Assembly: GCF_025420585.1 (NCBI RefSeq)
Contig: NZ_JAOEGB010000023.1
Coordinates: 81,156-145,155 of the forward strand
Direction of reading: 5' to 3'
DNA from: Planotetraspora sp. A-T 1434
GTDB taxonomy: Bacteria > Actinomycetota > Actinomycetes > Streptosporangiales > Streptosporangiaceae
Length of the DNA stretch: 64,000 bases
The position numbers and the translations under genes are program-made. A model generated the notes under the pieces. The model was not told the origin of the DNA. It saw only the letters and a program-made list of their open reading frames with translations, and did not search any database. Of this stretch, positions 37,058 to 45,728 are shown piece by piece. Numbering within the stretch: position 1 is the first letter of the stretch; every line of letters starts with the position of its first letter.

Positions 37058-38665
37058 GTGAGCGCCGCTCCTCGAGCGCGTAGAGCACCCGCAGCTCCCC
37101 CGAGAAGTCCCGCCGGGCACCGTGCGAACCGGCAGAAGAACGCGTACGGCCTGCTGCCGCAGCCGCCCGACGACCGGGAGAAGGACCTTTACGCCAAGCG
37201 GAACCTGTGGGTTCTGACGCTCTCGTCGCTCGTAAGCTTCTGCTGCCTGGTGGCCAGCCAGGTCCAGCTCGCGAAGTCCACGCCCTGGCTGTGGGTGTAT
37301 GTCCCGTTCCTGGTCTTCACGGTCGTCTACTACCTGATCTCGTTGCGGGTCAACGCGTTCACCCCGGACTTCGACCTGGCCGGGCACCGGCTGCTCGTCC
37401 GCTCCTGGTTCCCGATCATCTACCCGACCGTGGACGTCTTCCTGCCGGTCTGCGGCGAACCGATCGAGGTGTTGCACAACACCTGGACACACGTGCGCGC
37501 GATGGCCGGCCACTACCCCGGGGTGGTGGCCGTGTACGTGCTGGACGACTCGGCGAGCGCGGAGCTGGCCGCGATGGCCGCGGACTTCGGCTTCACCTAC
37601 GGGACCCGGCCGAACCGCGGCTGGTACAAGAAGGCCGGGAACCTGCACTACGGGTTCTCCCGGTCCAACGGCGAGTACATCCTCATCCTGGACGCGGACT
37701 TCGCGCCTCGCCACGACCTCCTCGACGAGATGCTCCCGTACATGCACCGCGATCCGCGGATCGGGATCGTGCAGTCCCCCCAGTACTTCCGCGTGCTGGA
37801 CTCGCAGAACTGGGTGGAGCGCGGCGCGGGAGCCGTACAGGAGCTGTTCTACCGCTCGGTCCAGGTCTCCCGGCAGCGCAACGACGGCGCCATCTGCGTG
37901 GGCAGCTGCGCCGTCTACCGGCGCGCCGCGCTGGCGCAGAACGGCGGCACGACGCTCATCGAGCACTCCGAGGACGTGCACACGGGCTTCGACCTCCGCC
38001 GGCTGGGCTGGGACGTCAAGTACATCCCCATCGCGCTGTCCACCGGGGTCTGCCCCGACAGCATCGGCGCCTTCCAGAACCAGCAGTACCGCTGGTGCAC
38101 CGGCTCGATGAGCCTGTTGGGCAGCAAGAAGTTCCGGGAGACGAAGCTCCGGCCGGCGACACGGTTGTGCTACATGTCGGGGTTCTTCTACTACGTGCAC
38201 ACAGCCGTGTTCACGTTCGCCGCGCCGCTCATCCCTATCACGCTGCTGCTGGCGATGCCGGACAAGCTCCGGGTCGAGCACCTGGCCCTCGTGCTGCCCA
38301 GCATCCTGTACACGACGCTGATCTTTCCGCTTTGGCACCGCGCGCCGTACCGGCTGGAGGCGTGGGCCGCCCGAATGGTGTACGGCTGGGCCCACGTCTT
38401 CGCGATCTGGGACATCGTGCGCGGCCGCCAGCAGGGATGGCAGCCCACCGGGTCGGCGGGCGCCAAGAAGAACAAGACCCGGCGGCTGTGGATGGGCATC
38501 TCGGTGTGGGGCGGCGGCACCGCTCTGCTCTGGGTGGCCGCCGCGGTCTGGCGGATGGCGACGATGTACGCGCCCGACTACGCCCTGGTGCTCGCCTCGG
38601 GCCTGTTCTACGCGCTCATCGTGGGGCGAGTCCTCGTCCAGCCGCGGCAGGGGGACCCGGCGTGA
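37058..38665 (+). CDS. Cellulose-synthase-like family 2 glycosyltransferase
   Basis: 535 aa from GTG 37058 (GGAGG nine bases before). Processive GT2 signature: 'VLDDSAS' (D163, D164), 'DADFAP' (DAD 212-214), 'SEDVHTG' (D306 as the catalytic base) and 'QQYRW' (342-346). Two helices come first and about five follow the catalytic loop, as in CelA/CslA. No PilZ domain is present. It makes a beta-linked glucan or mannan chain and moves it out through the membrane. The operon partners are a GH26 lipoprotein and a GT39-like protein. Confidence 0.92.
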   Translation: MSAAPRARRAPAAPPRSPAGHRANRQKNAYGLLPQPPDDREKDLYAKRNLWVLTLSSLVSFCCLVASQVQLAKSTPWLWVYVPFLVFTVVYYLISLRVNAFTPDFDLAGHRLLVRSWFPIIYPTVDVFLPVCGEPIEVLHNTWTHVRAMAGHYPGVVAVYVLDDSASAELAAMAADFGFTYGTRPNRGWYKKAGNLHYGFSRSNGEYILILDADFAPRHDLLDEMLPYMHRDPRIGIVQSPQYFRVLDSQNWVERGAGAVQELFYRSVQVSRQRNDGAICVGSCAVYRRAALAQNGGTTLIEHSEDVHTGFDLRRLGWDVKYIPIALSTGVCPDSIGAFQNQQYRWCTGSMSLLGSKKFRETKLRPATRLCYMSGFFYYVHTAVFTFAAPLIPITLLLAMPDKLRVEHLALVLPSILYTTLIFPLWHRAPYRLEAWAARMVYGWAHVFAIWDIVRGRQQGWQPTGSAGAKKNKTRRLWMGISVWGGGTALLWVAAAVWRMATMYAPDYALVLASGLFYALIVGRVLVQPRQGDPA

Positions 38666-39657
38666 TGATCCAGTCACGGGCGGCCCGGCTCGGGCTCGCC
38701 CTGGTCCTGTCGCTCACCGTCGCCCTCACGGGCTGTTCCTCGAAAGCAGAGGAGTCGGCACTGCGGCGGTCGACGGGTGCCGCCCCCGACGAGACCTTCA
38801 TCCCCTATGACGTGCGGCCTCTGATCAAGCCGTCCCGGAAGTATCTCGGCGTCGCCATCGACGGCGCCCCGAAGTCGATGGCCCCGATCGAGGCCTTCGC
38901 CGCCAACGTCGGCAAGCGACCGAACCTCATTGAGTTCTACGCCGCCTGGGGCGACCAGTACGAGACGACGCGGGTGCGTAACGCTTGGGACTCGGGAGCG
39001 CTGCCGCTGATCGCGTGGGAACCCTTCAAGCCGTCTCTCGCGGCCATCGCCCGGGGCGACAGCGACGCCTACATCAGGAAGTTCGCCGATGACGTCCGTA
39101 ACCTCAACCTCCCAGTGGGGATCAGCTTCGGCCACGAGATGAACACCTTCTGGTACCCGTGGGGGACCAGCGATAACGAGCCCACGGACTTCGTCGGAGC
39201 CTGGCGCCGCGTCCACGACCTCTTCGCCGAGTCCGGCGCGACGAACGTGATCTGGGTCTGGAGTCCCAACGTGATCAACCCGGTGCCGACGGTCGCGCTG
39301 CGGCCGTACTACCCGGGTGACTCCTACATTGACTGGGTCGGCGTCATCGGTTACTACACCCGGACCGGCGCGCACACGTTCGCGGCTCTGTACGGTCCCA
39401 CCGTACGGCAGGTCCGGAAGTTCTCCCGTAAGCCGTTCCTCATCCAGGAGACCGGCTCCGAGCCGGGGCCGCGCAAGCGGCGCGACGTCGCCGATCTCCT
39501 AGCGGGGGTCGCCGGCAGCCGCTCGTTCCTCGGATTCGTCTGGTTCAACTTCAAGAAGCGCGCCGACTGGCGCATCGAGACCGACCCCGAAGCGGTCGCC
39601 CTGTTCCGGCGCGGAGCGGCCGACCAGAGGCTCGGCTTCGATGTGCGGGCACCATGA
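38665..39657 (+). CDS. GH26-like beta-mannanase lipoprotein
   Basis: 330 aa; ATG 38665 shares one base with the previous stop. Signal peptide with lipobox 'LTGC', so it is anchored on the cell surface. The TIM-barrel has GH26 hallmarks: acid/base E158 in 'FGHEMNTFWYPWG' and nucleophile E262 in 'LIQETGSEPG'. GH26 enzymes cleave beta-1,4-mannan or related beta-glucans. Being in one operon with a beta-glycan synthase, it may trim, release or proofread the exported polymer, as endoglucanases do in cellulose operons. ATGA overlap with the next gene. Confidence 0.88.
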   Translation: MIQSRAARLGLALVLSLTVALTGCSSKAEESALRRSTGAAPDETFIPYDVRPLIKPSRKYLGVAIDGAPKSMAPIEAFAANVGKRPNLIEFYAAWGDQYETTRVRNAWDSGALPLIAWEPFKPSLAAIARGDSDAYIRKFADDVRNLNLPVGISFGHEMNTFWYPWGTSDNEPTDFVGAWRRVHDLFAESGATNVIWVWSPNVINPVPTVALRPYYPGDSYIDWVGVIGYYTRTGAHTFAALYGPTVRQVRKFSRKPFLIQETGSEPGPRKRRDVADLLAGVAGSRSFLGFVWFNFKKRADWRIETDPEAVALFRRGAADQRLGFDVRAP

Positions 39658-41597
39658 ATCAGCCCCGCTCGCCGCGGCGGCGCCGCGCCGGCCCGAGACG
39701 GTCCACGCCTCCCTCCGGATGGCCGCCACCGGAGAGGGGGCCGATGAACCCGCAGCGGCCGGGGGAGAATCCTCCGGCCGCGGACTCGGCGCGTCCGCCG
39801 ATCCGTCCGCAATGGCCGGGGGAGGATCCTCGGGCGGTGGGTTCGGGGCGTCCGCCGATCCGTCCGCAATGGCCGGGGGAGGATCCTCGGGCGGTGGGTT
39901 CGGGGCGTTCGCCGATCCGTCCGCAATGGCCGGGGGAGGATCCTCGGGCGGTGGGTTCGGGGCGTTCGCCGATCCGTCCGCACGCGCCCAGTCCGAACGC
40001 CGCGCCGCCGGCGCCGCCGCGCTACCCCCAACCGGGGAGGCCGGTGACGCGGCTGCCCGCGTACCGGATTCCGGAGGTCCCGGAGACCGCCTGGACAGCG
40101 GCCCCCAGCGCGCGGCGCACCTGGCTCAGCCGCGGCCTCCTGCTGGGAATCCTGCTGGTCCAGGCACTGCTGGCGCTGCGGCTGCGGAACACGGCCTACC
40201 AGGACGAAGCGCTCTACCTGTACGCGGGCGACATCTATCTGAACAGCGTGCTCCACGGCACACCCGTCACCGGTGATTACGCCGACTACTTCTCCGGATC
40301 CCCGTACTTCTACCCCGTCCTCGCCGCGGTCGCCGACCACGCCTTCGGACTGGAGGGCGCGCGTGCCCTCAGTCTGCTGTTCATGCTCGGCGGCACCGCG
40401 TTGCTCTACTCGTTCACCTGCCGGCTGTTCAACGAGCGGACCGGGCTCTTCGCCGCGGGGGCCTTCGCGGTTGCGGAGTCCTCACTCGTCCTCGCGAGGT
40501 ACGCCACCTACGACTCCAGCGCGATCTTCCTGCTGGCCCTGGCGACCTGGCTGGTGATCCGCGGCGCCCGGGGTTCGGTCTGGTGGTGCGTCCTCGCCGG
40601 ACCGGTCGCCGCGTTGGCCGTGGCCGCGAAGTACGCGGCGGGGCTCTTCATGCCGACCGTCATCGTCCTGGCCGTCCTCGTCGCCCTGCCCCATGAGCGC
40701 GTGTGGAAGGCTCTGCTGCGCGGGCCCCTGCTCGCCGCGCTCATCGGGGGATGCGTCCTCGGCGCCTTCGAGGTCACCGGGACGCTGGAGGGCATCCGCA
40801 GCACGACCGTTCAGCGGGCCGAGGGAGTGGAGTCCGTATGGGTGATCATGGCGACCTCCGCCAAGTATGGCGGGATCATGATCGCCGTCGCCCTGCTCGG
40901 GACGGTCATGTTCACAGTGCGGGGACGTATGGGCGAGTCCCCGACGATGGGCAGCGCACCCCTGCCGGGCAGGCCCTGGCGGCTCTGCCTCGGGCTCCTG
41001 CTGACGGGAACGGGCCTGCTGGCACCGGCGTACCAGGCGCATCTGCACACCTGGGTCTCCCTGCACAAGCACGTCGGATACGGGCTGCTGTTCGTCGCTC
41101 CCATGGCCGGCGTGGGCATCAGCCGCCTCGTCGGGGCCCATTTCCGATATCCGCAGGTCGGCATCGGGGTCTGGGTGGCGATGCTGGTCATGGGCATGGC
41201 GCAGTCGCAGAACCTCTATGCCGGCTGGCCTGATTCCACCCGGCTGACGCAGGTGCTGCAGCAGCACGTGACGCCCCAAGGGCGATATCTCAGCGTGGTG
41301 CCGCAGATCCCGATCTACTACCTCGGCTCCCGCACCCGCCCCGAGCAGTGGCAGAACACCTACTACTTCGAATACACGACGCGGACGGGCAAGAAGGTCA
41401 CCGGCGACGAGGCGTACCGGGCCGCGATCAAAGCGCGGTATTTCGACCTCGTGGTCCTGGACTATTTCGAGACTCCGAGAGTGGACCGGCTCGTCGCGGC
41501 CGAGCTCCGCCGCGGCGGCCGCTACCGCCTCCTGGCCAGGCTTCCGTATGAGATCTCATCCGGTCCCGGGTCGTACGAGATCTGGGCCAAGCAGTGA
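39654..41597 (+). CDS. GT39-like membrane glycosyltransferase with proline-rich N-terminus
   Basis: 647 aa; start overlaps the GH26 stop (ATGA). Residues ~1-140 are Pro/Arg-rich and cytoplasmic, with three 19-residue repeats. From ~160 on there are about ten membrane helices. The first outer loop has 'NTAYQDEALYLYAGD' with Asp-Glu, the catalytic pair of ArnT/PMT-type GT-C enzymes, and 'YADYFSGSPYFYPVLAAVAD' follows. These enzymes transfer a sugar from a lipid phosphate to a protein, glycan or lipid outside the membrane. In this operon it may decorate the GT2 polymer or mannosylate a protein. Confidence 0.85.
   Translation: MNQPRSPRRRRAGPRRSTPPSGWPPPERGPMNPQRPGENPPAADSARPPIRPQWPGEDPRAVGSGRPPIRPQWPGEDPRAVGSGRSPIRPQWPGEDPRAVGSGRSPIRPHAPSPNAAPPAPPRYPQPGRPVTRLPAYRIPEVPETAWTAAPSARRTWLSRGLLLGILLVQALLALRLRNTAYQDEALYLYAGDIYLNSVLHGTPVTGDYADYFSGSPYFYPVLAAVADHAFGLEGARALSLLFMLGGTALLYSFTCRLFNERTGLFAAGAFAVAESSLVLARYATYDSSAIFLLALATWLVIRGARGSVWWCVLAGPVAALAVAAKYAAGLFMPTVIVLAVLVALPHERVWKALLRGPLLAALIGGCVLGAFEVTGTLEGIRSTTVQRAEGVESVWVIMATSAKYGGIMIAVALLGTVMFTVRGRMGESPTMGSAPLPGRPWRLCLGLLLTGTGLLAPAYQAHLHTWVSLHKHVGYGLLFVAPMAGVGISRLVGAHFRYPQVGIGVWVAMLVMGMAQSQNLYAGWPDSTRLTQVLQQHVTPQGRYLSVVPQIPIYYLGSRTRPEQWQNTYYFEYTTRTGKKVTGDEAYRAAIKARYFDLVVLDYFETPRVDRLVAAELRRGGRYRLLARLPYEISSGPGSYEIWAKQ
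39791..39981 (+). repeat. 57-bp tandem repeat in the GT39-like gene
   Basis: Three full 57-bp units start at 39791, 39848 and 39905, with a partial fourth from 39962. Each encodes 19 residues of the type RPPIRPQWPGEDPRAVGSG; units 3 and 4 carry one Pro-to-Ser change. The repeats are nearly identical in DNA, so they are recent or homogenised. They lie in the cytoplasmic tail. Confidence 0.95.
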
Positions 41598-41708
41598 GCC
41601 CGCCCCACGCGATGAACCCGCGCGGCTCCGGTTCCGGCGCACGCGCCGGGGATGGGCGTCCAGAAGATTCGCCGCCCGTGGTAGACCGGAAGCTGGGAGG
41701 TGTGACAG

Positions 41709-42461
41709 ATGCCTCGTGACCTGGTGCTGGACCGGATGGCCCTGGTGGCCGCCCTGGTGGCTCCGCTCGCCCTCGCGGCGGTTCTCCTGCCGCTTCGCGG
41801 GACTTTCTCGAACGTCGACGTGGCCCTCGTCCTGGTGGTGGTCGTCGTGGCGGTGGCCGTCACCGGACGCCGGCTCGCCGGTGTGCTGGCGGCTCTTTCG
41901 GCCGCCGTATCGTTCGACTTCTTCTTCACCCAGCCCTACCAGCGCTTCACCATCGTCAAAGCCGAAGACCTCACGACCACTCTGCTGCTGCTCGTGGTGG
42001 GTTTGGCGGTCTCGCAACTGGCCGCTCGGGCGCGTCGCCTGAAGGTGATCGCCGTCACCGACGCCGACCACCTGTCGCGGATCCACGACACCGCCGAGCT
42101 GACGCAGACCGCCAGATCGCCCAGCAGGGTGGTCGACCACGTGAAGAAGCAGCTCATCGACCTGCTGGGGCTGCGCGGCTGCCGGTTCGAGTACGGCACG
42201 CTGCTCGGCCACCCGCCACGTCTCGAACAGGACGGCACCGTGACGGTGGGCCGCAGGCACTGGGACGCCGACACAAGAGGGCTCCCGGGCGAGGAGGTCG
42301 AGCTGCGCATCTTCGGCAACGGCCACTTCTACGGGCGCTTCATGCTCCAGCCCACGCCCGGGACGGTCCCGTCCCAGCAGGCGCGCCTGGTCGCCGTGAT
42401 CCTCGCCGACCAGGCCGGACGCGCGCTCGACACCGCCGAAACCGCGCACGGCGCCGGCTGA
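41709..42461 (+). CDS. DUF4118 (KdpD-like) membrane protein with GAF-like domain
   Basis: 250 aa; ATG preceded by GGGAGG. Three to four helices of the KdpD/DUF4118 type ('VDVALVLVVVVVAVAVTGRR', 'SFDFFFTQPYQRFTI', 'TLLLLVVGLAVSQLAAR') and a C-terminal GAF-like domain with 'RVVDHVKKQLIDLLGLRGCR'. The histidine-kinase module usually found after these domains is absent; the stop is intact. It may be a stand-alone sensor that works with another kinase. The gene is isolated; the jetA gene begins 257 bp after it. Confidence 0.85.
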   Translation: MPRDLVLDRMALVAALVAPLALAAVLLPLRGTFSNVDVALVLVVVVVAVAVTGRRLAGVLAALSAAVSFDFFFTQPYQRFTIVKAEDLTTTLLLLVVGLAVSQLAARARRLKVIAVTDADHLSRIHDTAELTQTARSPSRVVDHVKKQLIDLLGLRGCRFEYGTLLGHPPRLEQDGTVTVGRRHWDADTRGLPGEEVELRIFGNGHFYGRFMLQPTPGTVPSQQARLVAVILADQAGRALDTAETAHGAG

Positions 42462-42494
42462 CGAACCGATCCGGTCGCAGTCTCGGGGCCTGCG

Positions 42495-42716
42495 TCAGTA
42501 CGCGCGGATCAGAGTGACCTCCTCGCCCACAATCTCTTGTGCGAGAAGCGTCTCGACCTCCGAGACGTCCGCAGGGTCCGGCCCGATTATCACATCGGCG
42601 GCGGCCAGCAGCGAGTGGAAGAGATCGGCGTCCTCCTCGTCGAAACAGGGGATTCCCGCCAGCGACCTGGGTCGTGGCCGGCCTTTGTGTCGGTGCCGTA
42701 CGGCATACTCGCGGGG
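42495..42716 (-). pseudogene. Coding-like remnant antisense to the jet promoter
   Basis: A minus-strand frame of 73 codons runs from an in-frame stop (42717-42719) to TGA at 42495. Its last ~50 residues look like real protein: 'PCFDEEDADLFHSLLAAADV' followed by 'LLAQEIVGEEVTLIRAY'. There is no ATG or GTG near its start, so it is probably the 3' stump of a gene cut off by the Jet island. I do not recognise the family. Confidence 0.4.
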
Positions 42717-42718
42717 TC

Positions 42719-44257
42719 ATGGCAGATTCACGGGGCGGCAGCCGAGCGCTCGATCTGGACGCGCTGGCGGTGGGCGACAGGTTCAAGCTGTTCAACTTCA
42801 CCCAGAGGGACGACTACGTCGTCTATCTCTGGGTGCTCAGGGCGATGGACCGCCTGCGGGCGGTTCACCGCGTCCAGGTGGACACCGACGACGTCGCGGC
42901 GGCGATGGCGGAGCTGGCGCTACTCCACGACGAGGTTCCCCTGGTGGACACGTCGCTGCGCGGCCGGCTCGACGCTCTGGCCGTCGACGGGATCATCCTC
43001 CGGCTGGAGGACGCGTCCCGGGCGGGATCTCTGGCGCGCTACCGCAACAGGCAGTCCGTCTACCAGTTCAGCGAGCTGGGTTATCGGGCGTTCACCGCGG
43101 TGGAGGACGTGCTGGCCGCCCGCGTCCGCGACGCGAACCTCTCCCGGCTGGTGTTCTCCGACATCCTGGACGACCTGAAGTCGCTGGCCGTGGCGAACCG
43201 CGGTGGCGACGACGAGCAGGTCTACCGGCGGCTCTCCCGCCTCGACCAGGTCATGGAGGACATGGTGCGCCGGTCCGCCCGGTTCCACGTCACCCTGGGC
43301 GAGATCGTCACCTCGACCGAAGCGTCGCCGGAGCTGTTCCTCCGCTACAAGAACGCCCTGCTCACCCACATGACCGACTTCATGGCGGAGCTCGACCGTT
43401 ATGTCCCTCGCCTGCACAGAGCCGTGCTGGAGGTCGAGGCGACCGGCGTCAACACGATGCTCGTCAGAGCCGCGGACGCCGACGACAGGCCGTTCCTCAG
43501 CGCGGGCGAGCGGATGGAGGACTGGAAGCGCCGCTGGGAGGTGCTGCGGGCCTGGTTCACCGTGGAGCCCGGCGCGGAGTCCGGCGCCGCCGACCTGCGC
43601 CGCGCGACGCGGACCGCGGTGTCGGGCGTGATCGCCCTGCTCCGGCAGCTGACGGAGGCCCAGCGCGGTGGCGTCAACCGGGCCTCCGAGCTGCGGCATC
43701 TCGCCGAATGGATATGCGACACGCCGGATGAGGACGCGGCGTACGCGCTGATGTCGGCCGCGTTCAACATGGGGTCGGCGCGGCACCTCGGCGGCGCCCA
43801 TGACGACGTCGAGCAGATCTCGCCCCGGGCCACGTGGTGGGACGCGCCGGGTATCGAGGTCGCGCTCACTCCCTTCCGGACGGGACGGCAGGCCGGACCG
43901 GGCATTCCGCAACCGGTCCGCGCCGACCTGCGGGCGCGGGCCGATCTGCGCAGGCAGCAGATCGCAGCCAGAGCGGCCGAACGCGAGGCCGCCCGCGGCC
44001 TCGCGGACAGTGGAGCCCACGGCCGGGTGCTGGACGAGGCCGAGACCCGCGTGGTGCTGTCCCTGCTGACCAGGGCGCTGGAGGCCCGTTCCGTCGTCTC
44101 GGGCCGCCTGAGATCCGCGACCGGCAGCGACGACACCGTGGTCCTCCGGCTGGTGCCGCGCTCCGGGGGCAGCAGCGTCCGGACCGCTGATGGCCTGCTG
44201 CACCTGCCCGGCTTCGCCCTGGAGCTCTCCGCGCGGTCCGGGGCGGCGAATGGCTGA
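42719..44257 (+). CDS. jetA: JetA-like protein (TIGR02677 family), Wadjet-type complex
   Basis: 512 aa from ATG 42719. All-helical protein with 'RFKLFNFTQRDDYVVYLWVL' near the N-terminus, then winged-helix-like 'RNRQSVYQFSELGYRAFTAV' and a long helical body. It has the length and place of the TIGR02677 family, the kleisin-like subunit of Wadjet/MksBEF-type SMC complexes. In the known systems JetA and JetB bind the SMC heads of JetC, and the complex extrudes DNA. It overlaps jetB by 8 bp and is first in the operon. The gene name is by position and family, not by direct search. Confidence 0.75.
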   Translation: MADSRGGSRALDLDALAVGDRFKLFNFTQRDDYVVYLWVLRAMDRLRAVHRVQVDTDDVAAAMAELALLHDEVPLVDTSLRGRLDALAVDGIILRLEDASRAGSLARYRNRQSVYQFSELGYRAFTAVEDVLAARVRDANLSRLVFSDILDDLKSLAVANRGGDDEQVYRRLSRLDQVMEDMVRRSARFHVTLGEIVTSTEASPELFLRYKNALLTHMTDFMAELDRYVPRLHRAVLEVEATGVNTMLVRAADADDRPFLSAGERMEDWKRRWEVLRAWFTVEPGAESGAADLRRATRTAVSGVIALLRQLTEAQRGGVNRASELRHLAEWICDTPDEDAAYALMSAAFNMGSARHLGGAHDDVEQISPRATWWDAPGIEVALTPFRTGRQAGPGIPQPVRADLRARADLRRQQIAARAAEREAARGLADSGAHGRVLDEAETRVVLSLLTRALEARSVVSGRLRSATGSDDTVVLRLVPRSGGSSVRTADGLLHLPGFALELSARSGAANG

Positions 44258-45728
44258 GCCCCGCGCGGCTGCCGATGTCCCGATCGGCGACCTCGGCGCC
44301 TATCAGGACGCGGTACGCCTGGTGCTCACCAGCGACCTCATCACCGCCGTTCATCCCCGTCCCGGTGTGCTGGAGCGCGTGCTGCCCTGGGCCGACCAGC
44401 TCACCCGCGACTTTCGCGACCTGTTCGGCTACAGCCTGATCGCGACGACCCGTCAGGTGCGGCTGGTCCGCCGGTTCGACGCCCTGAACCCGTCGCGGGG
44501 AAAGGTCTTCGTCAACAAGGCGGGCAAGGCCTTCGACCGGAGGCGGCTGGCGTATCTCTGCCTGGTGCTGGGCTCCTTCCAGAGGTCACGGGTCGAGATC
44601 AGCCTCGCCGACCTGGTGCGCCTGTTCGCCCCGGTGGCCAACTCCATCAAGGGCCTCGGCTTCGACCCGGTCGTCCCCGGGCACAAGGCGGCGGTCGTGG
44701 ACGTGATCGGCTGGCTGGTGGAGCGGGGAGCGCTGAACCTCTCCGATGGCTCGGTCGAGGCGTGGGCGCGCGGCGACGGCGGCGACGGCGGCGACGCGCT
44801 GTACGACATCGACCACGACATCTGCGCGACGATCTTCCGGCCGTCCCGTCCGATACAGCATCTGACCAGCGCCGCAGGTCTGCTGGACGGTCTCGGCGGC
44901 CCCGCCGAGAGGCGGGTGCGCAGGCTCCTGCTGGAGCAGCCGGTGGTCTACTACGCCGATCTCGACGCGGACGCGGCCGCGGTTCTGCGGCGCGACGACG
45001 TTGTGGAGAACCTGGCGAGGTTCACCGGCCTGGTCGTGGAGCGCCGGGCCGAGGGTGTGCTGCTCGCCGACCCGAGCGGACGGTTCACCGACAGGGCGTT
45101 CCCCGGCAGGGGCGGGGCGGTCAACCGGGCAGCGGGTCTCCTGCTCGCCCGGATCGCCGACCTGCTCGAAGAGCAGGGCGTGGCCCCCGGCCGGCTGACT
45201 CCGCCCGCTGACGCCCCCGGCCGGCTCGACCGACCGGCCGGGGCTCCTGGCACGTCCGATCCATCCGCGGAGGCCGAGGGCCCGCTCGATCCATCGGCGG
45301 AGACCCTCGCGCGGCTGGAGCCGCCGGTCGAGGCGGATCTGCAGCGGGACCTGCTGGAACGGATCGACTCCGCGCTGCCGCAGGCCGGCGTGGTGCGCGA
45401 TCTCGCGTGGTCGTCCGAGCACCGCGTGCCGATGCCGCCGCGCCGCCCCGAGCCGCTCGTGCTCGTCGAGCGGCACCGGCTCAGGGCGCTGATCGAGGAG
45501 CTGTACGACAGGTTCGGCCCGGCCTCGTTCACCGGCGCCTGGCAGCAGGACCCGCATGGGCTGCTCGATGCCGCGCTCACCCTGCTCGCGGACATGCGCC
45601 TGGTGCGGCCGGTGCCCGGCGGCGTGCTGCTGCTCCCGGCGGCGGTCCGCTACCGCAACATCACCTTGGCGATCCCGGCCCCGCCCAAAGGCCAGCTGGA
45701 CCTGTTCGAAGGAGGAGAGTCGGAGTGA
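44250..45728 (+). CDS. jetB: JetB-like protein (TIGR02678 family), Wadjet-type complex
   Basis: 492 aa; starts 8 bp inside jetA. N-terminal helical region 'ERVLPWADQLTRDFRDLFGY', central 'KAFDRRRLAYLCLVLGSFQR' and C-terminal winged-helix part 'RLRALIEELYDRFGPASFTG', consistent with TIGR02678, the KITE-like subunit. A Pro/Asp/Ala-rich linker near residues 315-355 has repeated 'DPSAEAEGPLDPSAETLA' units. GTGA overlap with jetC. Role: bridges kleisin and SMC subunit in the loop-extruding complex. Confidence 0.75.
   Translation: MAEPRAAADVPIGDLGAYQDAVRLVLTSDLITAVHPRPGVLERVLPWADQLTRDFRDLFGYSLIATTRQVRLVRRFDALNPSRGKVFVNKAGKAFDRRRLAYLCLVLGSFQRSRVEISLADLVRLFAPVANSIKGLGFDPVVPGHKAAVVDVIGWLVERGALNLSDGSVEAWARGDGGDGGDALYDIDHDICATIFRPSRPIQHLTSAAGLLDGLGGPAERRVRRLLLEQPVVYYADLDADAAAVLRRDDVVENLARFTGLVVERRAEGVLLADPSGRFTDRAFPGRGGAVNRAAGLLLARIADLLEEQGVAPGRLTPPADAPGRLDRPAGAPGTSDPSAEAEGPLDPSAETLARLEPPVEADLQRDLLERIDSALPQAGVVRDLAWSSEHRVPMPPRRPEPLVLVERHRLRALIEELYDRFGPASFTGAWQQDPHGLLDAALTLLADMRLVRPVPGGVLLLPAAVRYRNITLAIPAPPKGQLDLFEGGESE

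Noticed and set aside
39641..40276. Gly/Ser-rich plus-strand frame (211 codons) over the 57-bp repeats
   Set aside because: It is an alternative frame of the repeat in the GT39-like gene; the GT39 frame continues into a full membrane enzyme and overlaps the upstream stop in the typical ATGA way.
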